Source: an uncultured Allomuricauda sp.
GTDB lineage: Bacteria > Bacteroidota > Bacteroidia > Flavobacteriales > Flavobacteriaceae
Direction: 5' to 3'
Assembly: GCF_947499585.1 (NCBI RefSeq)
Contig: NZ_CANMOO010000002.1
Location: 1,143,097-1,207,096, forward strand
Length of the DNA stretch: 64,000 bases
Below are positions 47,633-55,599 of this stretch, piece by piece; position 1 is the first letter of the stretch; each line of letters starts with the position of its first letter. The position numbers and the translations under genes are program-made. Below the pieces are notes generated by a model, which was not told where the DNA came from, made no database searches, and saw only the letters and a list, made by a program, of their open reading frames with translations.

Positions 47633-48701
47633 AAACACGGTTCTCTCCATACTGCTGTTTTGTCTTGCTACTGTTGCATGGGCACAGAGCGAGCGTTCTA
47701 AACAGTGGGAAAAAAGTTATGACCTTCCAGCTTCTGGAACTGTGCAGATAGAAAATAAATATGGTAACGTAGCTATCAATGGTTGGGATAAGGATGAGTT
47801 AAAGGTGTCCATATCTATAAAAGTAACGCACAGAAAGGATGAAAATGCCAAAAAATTACTGGATAGAATTCAACCAGAAGTAACTATGGCGGGAGATTTT
47901 ATTAAAATAACTTCTGAGATTTTAGATAGAAGTTCCAGCGTATTTAGCAGATATTTTAACAAGGCAAATCCTTTCGATTTTGACAAATCCAATATTCAAA
48001 TAGATTACGAGGTGTATTTACCTGCAAATGCTGAGCTTAACATTACGAACAAATTTGGTGATGTAATTATAGGCAATTGGTATGGGGATTTAGAGGCAGA
48101 TGTTCAGCATGGAGATTTATGGATCAATGAGGATATCTCGACCATAAAGGTGGACATGCGTTTTGGAAAATTAAATTGTGGTAAAATAGGTTATGGGAAT
48201 ATAAAAATGAGCAATGGCGGTATTGATATTGAGAATGCCCAGAAGTTGAAAATATTAAGTAGCGGGAGCGAGATAAAATTGGACGATGTATCCAACTTAG
48301 AGCTGTATTCTAGCAAAGACGAGGTGAATCTTTTTAAAATAGGGCGCTTACGAGGTGATTTTAAATTTTCCAATGTTGACATTAAAAGCATAAGTGATGA
48401 AATGTTTTTGACCCTTAGAATAGCTGAAGTAGAAATTCATCACTTCCTTAAACCCAATCCTGATATAGACATTGTTCAAGAGTCCTCAGATATAAATCTG
48501 AATATTTCTGGTCTATCATTTGATTTTAGTGCAACATTGGAACAAGGGCTTTTAAGGGTTCCAAAATCCTTTACTGGCATTAAAACAAATGTGACCAATG
48601 CCGGAAAAAAGATTAGGGACATTACCGCCACCTATGGCTCAGGAACACGTGGAGACTTTTCAATAAACGGAATAAAAGGAGTGATTGTGCTCACAGATTA
48701 A
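47613..48701 (+). CDS. Secreted beta-solenoid (DUF4097-like) protein
   Basis: About 362 residues. Start at 47613 (MKGIFYKNTV) gives a good signal peptide (to AWAQSE); alternatives are 47565 and 47601. The mature part is a repetitive right-handed beta-helix of short strands: IENKYGNVAINGWDKDEL, NITNKFGDVIIGNWYGD and INEDISTIKVDMRFGKL. This resembles DUF4097/head-GIN solenoids found in ECF sigma operons. It overlaps the anti-sigma gene by 20 nt. Periplasmic or surface; function unknown. Confidence 0.82.
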   Translation: MKGIFYKNTVLSILLFCLATVAWAQSERSKQWEKSYDLPASGTVQIENKYGNVAINGWDKDELKVSISIKVTHRKDENAKKLLDRIQPEVTMAGDFIKITSEILDRSSSVFSRYFNKANPFDFDKSNIQIDYEVYLPANAELNITNKFGDVIIGNWYGDLEADVQHGDLWINEDISTIKVDMRFGKLNCGKIGYGNIKMSNGGIDIENAQKLKILSSGSEIKLDDVSNLELYSSKDEVNLFKIGRLRGDFKFSNVDIKSISDEMFLTLRIAEVEIHHFLKPNPDIDIVQESSDINLNISGLSFDFSATLEQGLLRVPKSFTGIKTNVTNAGKKIRDITATYGSGTRGDFSINGIKGVIVLTD

Positions 48702-48806
48702 AAGTTCAGCATAGATCAAATTGAAAAATAATTTGAAAAAAAAGTAATAAACATGCAACCTTTTACAATTATGATTGTCTTTAATGCGATAACCTATACA
48801 AGACAA

Positions 48807-49469
48807 ATGTTACAAAAGAAATTACTACTTCCAATACTGCTTTTTAGCTGTTTTTCTTGGGGGCAAACCCAGGAAGATGATAACTATATTGAATTTAATG
48901 ATAGGAGCAATGTGGTTCACGGCGTGTATCTCGGAGTGGGAACCTATTTTGGAGAAATTGATGGAGAAAACACATATCATGGGGTATTTAAAGTAGCATA
49001 TGTGGCAAACAGACAGTTTGAAGTTGGTTTTGCGGCTGTTGGGTTTTACTCCCAACAAGATATTAGGGTTGATGCCTTTGAAACATTGGATTTTGCAGGG
49101 GGTTACGCAGGGCTTCATATAGAGCCTATTCTTTTTGGGAGGTCTAAAGCAAATCTATCCTTTCCATTACTTGTTGGTGCAGGGGCAGTTGTGTACGTTG
49201 AAGATAATAATAGAGATGTTGATATAGATTTAAATAGAGATGATTGGGATGAGGTTTTTGTGGTTGAGCCAGGAGTTAATTTTTTGTACAACCTTTCAAG
49301 GTATGTGCAGTTGGAAGTTGGTATGCGTTATAGATTTTCAAGTAAAATAGACTTGAGTCCAGATAGAATCAAAAACATCAATGGATTTTCTGCCGGGTTT
49401 GGTATTAAGGTGGGCATCTTCAATATGGGTAGAAACAGATATAAAAAGCATTTAGGTAATGGAAAATAA
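48807..49469 (+). CDS. Outer-membrane beta-barrel protein
   Basis: 220 residues. ATG at 48807 (MLQKKLLLPILLFSC) gives a signal peptide ending near SWGQTQ; the longer frame from 48753 lacks one. Amphipathic strands (GVYLGVGTYFGEIDGE, VEVGMRYRFSSKIDL) and glycine/aromatic turns indicate a small barrel in the outer membrane. The C-terminal FGIKVGIFNMGRNRY strand is typical. It overlaps the next small gene by 11 nt. Function unknown. Confidence 0.8.
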   Translation: MLQKKLLLPILLFSCFSWGQTQEDDNYIEFNDRSNVVHGVYLGVGTYFGEIDGENTYHGVFKVAYVANRQFEVGFAAVGFYSQQDIRVDAFETLDFAGGYAGLHIEPILFGRSKANLSFPLLVGAGAVVYVEDNNRDVDIDLNRDDWDEVFVVEPGVNFLYNLSRYVQLEVGMRYRFSSKIDLSPDRIKNINGFSAGFGIKVGIFNMGRNRYKKHLGNGK

Positions 49470-49638
49470 ATCAAAAAACAACGAACAATCAATAAACAAA
49501 GGCCTGTCATCGAGGTATGTGTTTTCAGAAAATGGATCTGTATTTGTCAGGAGCTCACAAAATTTGGAAGTAGATGAGTGGTCCGTCATAAACTTCTTTT
49601 GGATGCCAGTATTAAAACTAGAAAAAGAACTTCGCTAA
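49459..49638 (+). CDS. Small hypothetical protein (59 residues) in the ECF operon
   Basis: A 59-codon frame from ATG 49459 to TAA 49636-49638 fills the gap between the barrel gene, which it overlaps by 11 nt, and the TonB receptor, which starts 17 nt later. It is polar at the N-terminus (MENKSKNNEQ) and more hydrophobic toward the C-terminus (WSVINFFWMPVLKLEKELR), with no signal peptide. Operon position and tight spacing suggest it is real; function unknown. Confidence 0.6.
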   Translation: MENKSKNNEQSINKGLSSRYVFSENGSVFVRSSQNLEVDEWSVINFFWMPVLKLEKELR

Positions 49639-49655
49639 CCAACCAAAGAGTAATT

Positions 49656-51998
49656 ATGAAAATATCAAAAATCAATAGCCCTTTGTTCTTGGGCCTACTT
49701 CTTACATCCGTATTTCTGGGACATGGTCAAAATTTAACGCAAACTGTAAAAGGAAAAGTTACAGATATTGTTACAGGTAGTCCATTAATGGGTGCAACAA
49801 TTGTTTTGATGGATTCTGAACCGCAACTAGGCGTAATCACAGATGCTCAAGGATTTTTTATTATGGAGAATGTACCCGTAGGACGACAATCTTTTAGCTG
49901 TAGTTATTTGGGTTATGAAGATGCTTTGGCTTCTGAGGTTTTGGTAGGCTCTGCAAAAGAAATAAGCCTGACGATTAGACTAACTGAATCTTTAAATCAG
50001 TTGGGCGAGGTAGTGGTACAAGCACGCAAAGATCAGATTAAGCCCAACAATAAATTGGCAACCGTGAGCGCAAGGTCCTTTGGGGTTGAAGAGGCCAAAC
50101 GCTTTCCGGCAAGTATTAGCGACCCTGGTAGAATGGCACTTTCTTTTGCTGGTGTAACCAATACAGATGACACTACCAATGAGATAGTGATCAGAGGTAA
50201 TGCGCCAAACCAGCTGTTATGGAAAATTGAAGGGGTTGAAGTGCCAGAACCCAATCACTTTTCTGAAGAAGGATATTCACCGGGAGCGGTAAGCTTGTTG
50301 AGTACCAATATGTTGGGCAATTCTGATTTTTTCACCGGAGCTTTTCCTGCTGAATACGGAAATGCTACTTCAGGGGTTTTTGATATTAAGCTACGAAACG
50401 GAAATGCTGAAAATACCGAGTATGCCTTTCAGTTTGGGGTATTGGGAACCGATTTGGCTGTTGAAGGGCCTTTCTCCAAAAACTACAAAGGATCCTATTT
50501 GGTCAATTACCGATATTCTACTTTGACCGTTTTAAATGAAATCATAGAAGTTTCAGAAGGTTCAGTACCCACCTTTCAGGACATTGCACTTAAGATTAAT
50601 CTGCCGATAGGAGAAAAGACCAATTTGTCTTTATGGGGAATTGGTGGGATAAGTGAAGATAACCAAGATAATGCTGATCAGGAAAACCCAATTATTGAAG
50701 AAGATGAATTGTTTGATTCAAAAACATATATGGGAGGACTCAACATCAAACATTTTTTTAATACCAATACGTCAATAGATGCAGCGCTGTCTTTCTCTGG
50801 TAACAGAAGTGATTATGTTTTTTCACTGGATAATACCACTAATGACAATTTCTTTGAGGAAAGGGATATTCTTAGAAATAATGCCTTTAGAATAAGTGCC
50901 AACCTCAACCAGAAGTTCAATGCAAAGACAACACTAAAAACAGGGTTTATCTATAGCAGATTGTCTTATGATGTGCTAACGGACGAAACCCAAAACACCA
51001 ATACCGCAACTTTAGTAGATGCAGAGGGCAATGGTACATTTCTTCAATTTTTCTCCCAAGCCAAATATCGGTTTGATGAGAAGTTCTCAACTACGTTTGG
51101 ACTTCATGTCTCTTCATTTTCCGTAAATGATGATTTTATAGTTGAGCCAAGGGGAGGGTTTGAATATAAAATTTCACCAAAACATACTTTAAGTGCCGGA
51201 GTGGGGCTGCATTCTAGAAGAATGCCTTTGAACCAATATTTTATAGAAATTCCAGATGGTGATGGAAATATTAGAACACCGAATACCGAACTTGATTTAA
51301 TGCGAGCTACGCACTATGTGCTGGGCTATGATTGGCGCATTATAAAGAATGGGCATTTAAAAATAGAAGCCTATTACCAGGATTTGAATAAAGTGGCAAT
51401 AGCAAACAGCCCAAATTTCACCGATTCTTTTTTAAACGGTGTTTTTATTCAAGGAGAGCTTACAGATTCAGGAAAGGCCAGGAATTATGGATTGGAATTT
51501 ACACTTGAAAAATTCTTTTCCAACCAATATTATTTTTTGGTGACCAGTTCACTTTTTGATTCTCAATATAGAGCTGCGGATGGCAATTGGTATGATAGTA
51601 GATACAACGCCAATTACACTTTTAATGTTGTAGGAGGTAAAGAATTTAAGGCAGGAAAGAATGGTAACAACATTTTTGGAATCAATGCCAAAGTATTATG
51701 GAACGGCGGTAAAAGAGGAACGCCCATAGATTTGGATTTTTTTGATGAAACTGGACGTGTACGCCGGATACAAAACCAAAGGAACACCCTGCAGTTTGAT
51801 GATTATTGGAGAATAGATACCAGTTTTTCATATAGAATTAACAGACCTAAAGTGGCCCATATAATTTCATTGGATATTCAAAATGTTACAAATAGACTCA
51901 ATGTGGATGAGGAATTCTTCAACACCCAAACCAGGATGATTGAAACAGAATACCAATTGGAACTTTTACCACTAGTGAATTACAGAATCGAATTTTAA
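49656..51998 (+). CDS. TonB-dependent outer-membrane receptor with CarboxypepD_reg-like domain
   Basis: 780 residues. ATG at 49656 gives a signal peptide (to FLGHGQN); then a carboxypeptidase-regulatory domain (about 28-115: VKGKVTDIVTGSPLMGATI), a plug (about 135-270, containing NEIVIRGNAPNQLLWKIEGV) and a 22-strand-type barrel ending in a phenylalanine (YRIEF). No SusD partner follows, so this is not a classic glycan PUL. It lies in the ECF operon between the small protein and the head-GIN lipoprotein; ligand unknown. Confidence 0.92.
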   Translation: MKISKINSPLFLGLLLTSVFLGHGQNLTQTVKGKVTDIVTGSPLMGATIVLMDSEPQLGVITDAQGFFIMENVPVGRQSFSCSYLGYEDALASEVLVGSAKEISLTIRLTESLNQLGEVVVQARKDQIKPNNKLATVSARSFGVEEAKRFPASISDPGRMALSFAGVTNTDDTTNEIVIRGNAPNQLLWKIEGVEVPEPNHFSEEGYSPGAVSLLSTNMLGNSDFFTGAFPAEYGNATSGVFDIKLRNGNAENTEYAFQFGVLGTDLAVEGPFSKNYKGSYLVNYRYSTLTVLNEIIEVSEGSVPTFQDIALKINLPIGEKTNLSLWGIGGISEDNQDNADQENPIIEEDELFDSKTYMGGLNIKHFFNTNTSIDAALSFSGNRSDYVFSLDNTTNDNFFEERDILRNNAFRISANLNQKFNAKTTLKTGFIYSRLSYDVLTDETQNTNTATLVDAEGNGTFLQFFSQAKYRFDEKFSTTFGLHVSSFSVNDDFIVEPRGGFEYKISPKHTLSAGVGLHSRRMPLNQYFIEIPDGDGNIRTPNTELDLMRATHYVLGYDWRIIKNGHLKIEAYYQDLNKVAIANSPNFTDSFLNGVFIQGELTDSGKARNYGLEFTLEKFFSNQYYFLVTSSLFDSQYRAADGNWYDSRYNANYTFNVVGGKEFKAGKNGNNIFGINAKVLWNGGKRGTPIDLDFFDETGRVRRIQNQRNTLQFDDYWRIDTSFSYRINRPKVAHIISLDIQNVTNRLNVDEEFFNTQTRMIETEYQLELLPLVNYRIEF

Positions 51999-52014
51999 TC
52001 AAAAAACGAACATC

Positions 52015-52848
52015 ATGATAACAATCAAAAAAACCTTTGTAATTGCCTTGCTAGGCCTTGCAATAACGTCTTGTACAAATGAAACCATCAGAGTCTCAGA
52101 TGAAGTGTCTACCCGCGAATACGACTTTGATAATATTACTGCCTTAACTGTAGCAACTGACTTTAAGGCATATGTTACTTTTTCTGAAACCGAAGAAAGC
52201 ATGAGCATTCAAGCAAATGATAATCTGTTTAGAAAGATAAATGTTTACAAAGAAGGCGGAAGATTAACGGTCAAGTTGAATAACAATTTGAATGTTAGAG
52301 GAAAGGAAACCTTGAATCTCTACATTACAACACGGAATATCACCAATTTTAAGGCTTCCTCAGATGCTGCAATATTTTTGGACTCACCTCTTGAGACTCA
52401 AAATGTAACTATTGATTTGAGTTCTGATGCATATTTTGAAGGAGATATTACAGTGGATAATTTTGAACTTAGGGGCTCGTCAGATAGTGAAGCAGTTATT
52501 TATTTAAAGGCGACGGATGCCTATATGAATCTTTCTTCCGATGCAGATTTGGACGGGGAATCAGAGGTGGAAAAAGCTATTGTTAAACTATCGTCAGATG
52601 CAGAAATAGACCTAATAGGGACAATAAGAAGTTTAGATGCGACGCTCTCTTCTGGAAGTAATTTAAAAGAGTATGGACTAGAAGTGCAGGATTTAAAAAT
52701 TTCATTGTCATCTGACAGTGATTCGTACCTTTCAGTTTCTAATACTATAGATGTTACGGCAAATTCAGGCAGTAAGCTGTTTTATAAAGGAGATGCGGAA
52801 ATTATTAGACAGATATTGTCCAGTGATGGGAAAGTTATCAAAAAATAG
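52015..52848 (+). CDS. Head-GIN domain (DUF2807) lipoprotein
   Basis: 277 residues. Lipobox AITSC (Cys20), then a beta-helical head-GIN/DUF2807 domain built of short repeated strands with SSDA turns (FKASSDAAIFLDS, NLSSDADLDGE). It is the last gene of the ECF sigma operon, 16 nt after the TonB receptor. Cell-envelope lipoprotein of unknown function. Together with the 47613 gene it gives the operon two solenoid proteins. Confidence 0.9.
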   Translation: MITIKKTFVIALLGLAITSCTNETIRVSDEVSTREYDFDNITALTVATDFKAYVTFSETEESMSIQANDNLFRKINVYKEGGRLTVKLNNNLNVRGKETLNLYITTRNITNFKASSDAAIFLDSPLETQNVTIDLSSDAYFEGDITVDNFELRGSSDSEAVIYLKATDAYMNLSSDADLDGESEVEKAIVKLSSDAEIDLIGTIRSLDATLSSGSNLKEYGLEVQDLKISLSSDSDSYLSVSNTIDVTANSGSKLFYKGDAEIIRQILSSDGKVIKK

Positions 52849-52890
52849 CCTATTCTTTTATATATTGTATTGTTGAACACTATTGAAGAT

Positions 52891-53181
52891 ATGTCTAAAG
52901 AGGAGAAAATAATGACGTTGCACCCGCAAGGAAAAGCGGGTGTCAATATTCTTAAAAGACGGTATGACCTTATTAAAGATTTTATTGTCAATACAATCCT
53001 AGAGCATGAAACAATAACCTTTGAAAGTTTAGGAGATAAGGCAGTAGAGGAATTAACAAATAGTTTTGATGGTAAAGTGCTCTGGTATATCGTTACCGTA
53101 AAATTAGATTTAGAAGCTAGAGGGATAATAGAGCGTATTCCCAAGACAAGCCCTCATCAACTGCGTATGAAAACCCATTAG
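52891..53181 (+). CDS. DUF6958 family protein
   Basis: 96 residues: MSKEEKIMTLHPQGKAGVNI, then KRRYDLIKDFIVNTI and a C-terminal DLEARGIIERIPKTSPHQLR with a winged-helix look. The family is small and uncharacterised; the pattern resembles a DNA-binding or MarR-like fold but lacks proof. ATG at 52891 preferred over the TTG at 52870. Confidence 0.82.
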   Translation: MSKEEKIMTLHPQGKAGVNILKRRYDLIKDFIVNTILEHETITFESLGDKAVEELTNSFDGKVLWYIVTVKLDLEARGIIERIPKTSPHQLRMKTH

Positions 53182-53274
53182 GAGCTTTTAATTTAATATA
53201 CTTTTGAGATTTTAAAAAGGCGAATAGCTTTGAGTGTATTGCTTTTCTGAATAATTTTAGAAAAAAAATGTACC

Positions 53275-53874
53275 ATGGCCGCATCTGAAAAGCTTTTGCA
53301 AGCCTTTCATCTTTTTGATGAGGCAAATAACAAAGACCCTAATACAGAAACGTATAACGGTAAAATGTATCCAAAGGAATTGTTATATGCCATGCGTATG
53401 ACGGAAGTTTTGGATGAGTTTGCTCCAGATGCCTCAGAGGCGTTAAAACTTGCTGCTCGTTGCCAACATATTTGTAGATGGGAAATTCCCAGGAGCAATT
53501 ATGAAATGAACCGCCCCGGATATTTAAAATGGCGCCTGGAACTCAAAAAATTTCATGTGCAAAAGGCTGCTGAAATACTCAGAAATGTTGATTATGAACA
53601 GGATACAATAGATAAGGTAGAGTTCCTTTTATTAAAAAAACAGCTTAAAAAAAGTGTAGAGACCCAAACCTTGGAAGACGTTATTTGTTTGGTATTTTTA
53701 AACCATTATTTTGAACCGTTTATGCAAAAACATCCAGAAGATAAGGTAGTGGACATTGTTCAAAAGACATGGCGAAAAATGTCTTTAGAAGGACAAAAGT
53801 CGGCTTTGGAATTATCGTTGCCAGAAAATGCCAAAGAACTCATAAAAACAGCACTTGCAGATGGAGAGAAATGA
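53275..53874 (+). CDS. DUF4202 family protein
   Basis: 199 residues, all-helical, with KLAARCQHICRWEIPRSNYE and YEQDTIDKVEFLLLKKQLKK. The His and Asp residues in these helices resemble an HD-like metal site, but the function is unknown. In other bacteria DUF4202 genes sit with sulfite or nitrite assimilation genes; here the stop overlaps the siroheme gene start by 14 nt, supporting a link. Confidence 0.88.
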   Translation: MAASEKLLQAFHLFDEANNKDPNTETYNGKMYPKELLYAMRMTEVLDEFAPDASEALKLAARCQHICRWEIPRSNYEMNRPGYLKWRLELKKFHVQKAAEILRNVDYEQDTIDKVEFLLLKKQLKKSVETQTLEDVICLVFLNHYFEPFMQKHPEDKVVDIVQKTWRKMSLEGQKSALELSLPENAKELIKTALADGEK

Positions 53875-54442
53875 ATTGTACCCCATTTTTTTAAAAGTAA
53901 CCAATCTAAATGTGCTTATTGTTGGTGGGGGTAATGTGGGATTGGAAAAACTGTCCTTTCTCTTAAAGTCCAGTCCTAATGCTAAAGTGCAAATGGTAGC
54001 TCCTCAATTTTTGAAAGAGACTTTGCAGTTGGCAAAAAAGCATGAGGTAGAAATCACAAAAGATGTTTACCACAAACGCTTTTTAGAAGGAAAACACATA
54101 GTCGTTGCTTGTACAGATAAAGTTGAAGTGAACGAAGAAGTTTATCATGATTGCAGAGCGAACAGTATTTTGGTCAACGTTGCAGATAATCCACCTTTTT
54201 GCGATTTTTATATGGGAGGTATTGTAACTAAGGGCAATGTGAAAGTGGCTATTTCCACTAACGGAAAATCCCCAACCGCTGCTAAAAGGTTGCGTCAGTT
54301 TTTTGAAGACGTACTTCCAGAGAATATTGATGATTTGGTGAAGAACTTAAATGAATACCGTAAAACATTAAAAGGCGATTTTGAAGAAAAAGTAGAAGCC
54401 TTAAATGAGTTTACCAAAAGCTTGGTGAACAAAAATGAATAG
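53861..54442 (+). CDS. Siroheme synthase module (precorrin-2 dehydrogenase / sirohydrochlorin ferrochelatase)
   Basis: 193 residues equal to the CysG N-terminal/Met8 module, which oxidises precorrin-2 and inserts iron to make siroheme, the cofactor of sulfite and nitrite reductases. Rossmann loop IVGGGNVGLEKLSFLL and the C-terminal ISTNGKSPTAAKRLRQF are visible; no uroporphyrinogen methyltransferase domain follows. ATG at 53861 overlaps the DUF4202 gene. Confidence 0.92.
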   Translation: MERNELYPIFLKVTNLNVLIVGGGNVGLEKLSFLLKSSPNAKVQMVAPQFLKETLQLAKKHEVEITKDVYHKRFLEGKHIVVACTDKVEVNEEVYHDCRANSILVNVADNPPFCDFYMGGIVTKGNVKVAISTNGKSPTAAKRLRQFFEDVLPENIDDLVKNLNEYRKTLKGDFEEKVEALNEFTKSLVNKNE

Positions 54443-54445
54443 GTA

Positions 54446-54811
54446 ATGAAAATAAGAATAAAAGGAGATTCCATTCGTTTTAGACTTACCAGAACGGAAG
54501 TAGAGACGTTTTGCAGCGAGGGACTCTATAGTGAGCAAACAAATTTTAACTCTACCATTTTTAACTATACACTCCAAGCAAAGGATGGAATAGATGGCCT
54601 GAAAGCGGAGTTCCAGGATAATACCATAACCATGTTTTTGTCTAAGACAGATACTGATAAGTGGATGGATGAAGCCCGTGTGGGGTATGAAAACGACATG
54701 ACTTTAAAAAACGGAAAAATACTTCATCTGCTTTTAGAAAAGGATTTCATTTGCTTGGATGAAACTCTTGAAGATCAATCCGATAACTACCCAAATCCAA
54801 AGAATGGCTGA
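54446..54811 (+). CDS. DUF7009 family protein
   Basis: 121 residues, mixed alpha/beta with no signal peptide: IRIKGDSIRFRLTRTEVETF at the start and MTLKNGKILHLLLEKDFICLD near the end. It begins 3 nt after the siroheme gene, so it is co-transcribed and possibly related to sulfur or nitrogen assimilation. Function unknown. Confidence 0.82.
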   Translation: MKIRIKGDSIRFRLTRTEVETFCSEGLYSEQTNFNSTIFNYTLQAKDGIDGLKAEFQDNTITMFLSKTDTDKWMDEARVGYENDMTLKNGKILHLLLEKDFICLDETLEDQSDNYPNPKNG

Positions 54812-54846
54812 TGGTTCTTTGTTTAGAATTAATCTAGTGTTTGTCC

Positions 54847-55599
54847 TTACAGCCTTTTCATTACTCCAATAAGCTCTTCTTTCTTTCTTGGGGAAATACT
54901 GACATGCATGTCGTTGCTCATAATAATATATCCGCCATCTGACTTAATGTATTTTTTTACTTCCTTTAAGTTGATGAGATAACTATTGTGTACTCTCATA
55001 AATTGTTGATCTGCCAATAAATTTTCATATTCTTTTAGATGTTTGCTTACCAACAATGGGTTCTTGTTTTTAAGTATAAAAGAAGTATAAGAGCCGTCGG
55101 CTTTACAAACAATAATGTCCTCAATAGAAATAAATTCCATTCCGGAAGTAGTGGCAAGGCATATTTTTTCTTGTCTAGGGTTTTCTTGGCTAAGGTTCTG
55201 AATTAAAGTCTCAATTTGTTGACGGGATACACTTTTGTCCAACCTATTCCTTGCTTTTTCAATTGCTTGTTGCAGCTCGTCTAAATCAATGGGTTTGAGG
55301 AGATAGTCTAGAGAGCTAAATTTTATGGCTTTGATAGCATATTTTTCAAAAGCAGTCGTAAAAATAATCTCAAAGTTGGGCTCTTTTATTTGGTTAAGAA
55401 CATCAAAGCCTACTCCAGGTTGTAATTCTATATCCAAAAACACAATATCCGGACTAAAAACGGATAATACCTTAACTGCTTCCTTAACAGAGCTTGCAGT
55501 TGCTATGATTTTTACATCTTCACAAAATTCTTCAAGGAGCTTCTTTAATGTTTCCCTGCTATGTTTCTCGTCTTCTACAATTACTACTTTTAAGGTCAT
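54847..55599 (-). CDS. LytTR-family response regulator
   Basis: 250 residues: receiver domain (about 1-125) with VVIVEDEKHSRETLKK and the probable phospho-acceptor Asp56 in VFLDIE, then a LytTR DNA-binding domain (about 145-245, containing KADGSYTSFIL and RVHNSYLINL). Its start overlaps the end of the sensor kinase gene by four bases. Targets are unknown. Confidence 0.95.
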   Translation of the reverse strand: MTLKVVIVEDEKHSRETLKKLLEEFCEDVKIIATASSVKEAVKVLSVFSPDIVFLDIELQPGVGFDVLNQIKEPNFEIIFTTAFEKYAIKAIKFSSLDYLLKPIDLDELQQAIEKARNRLDKSVSRQQIETLIQNLSQENPRQEKICLATTSGMEFISIEDIIVCKADGSYTSFILKNKNPLLVSKHLKEYENLLADQQFMRVHNSYLINLKEVKKYIKSDGGYIIMSNDMHVSISPRKKEELIGVMKRL

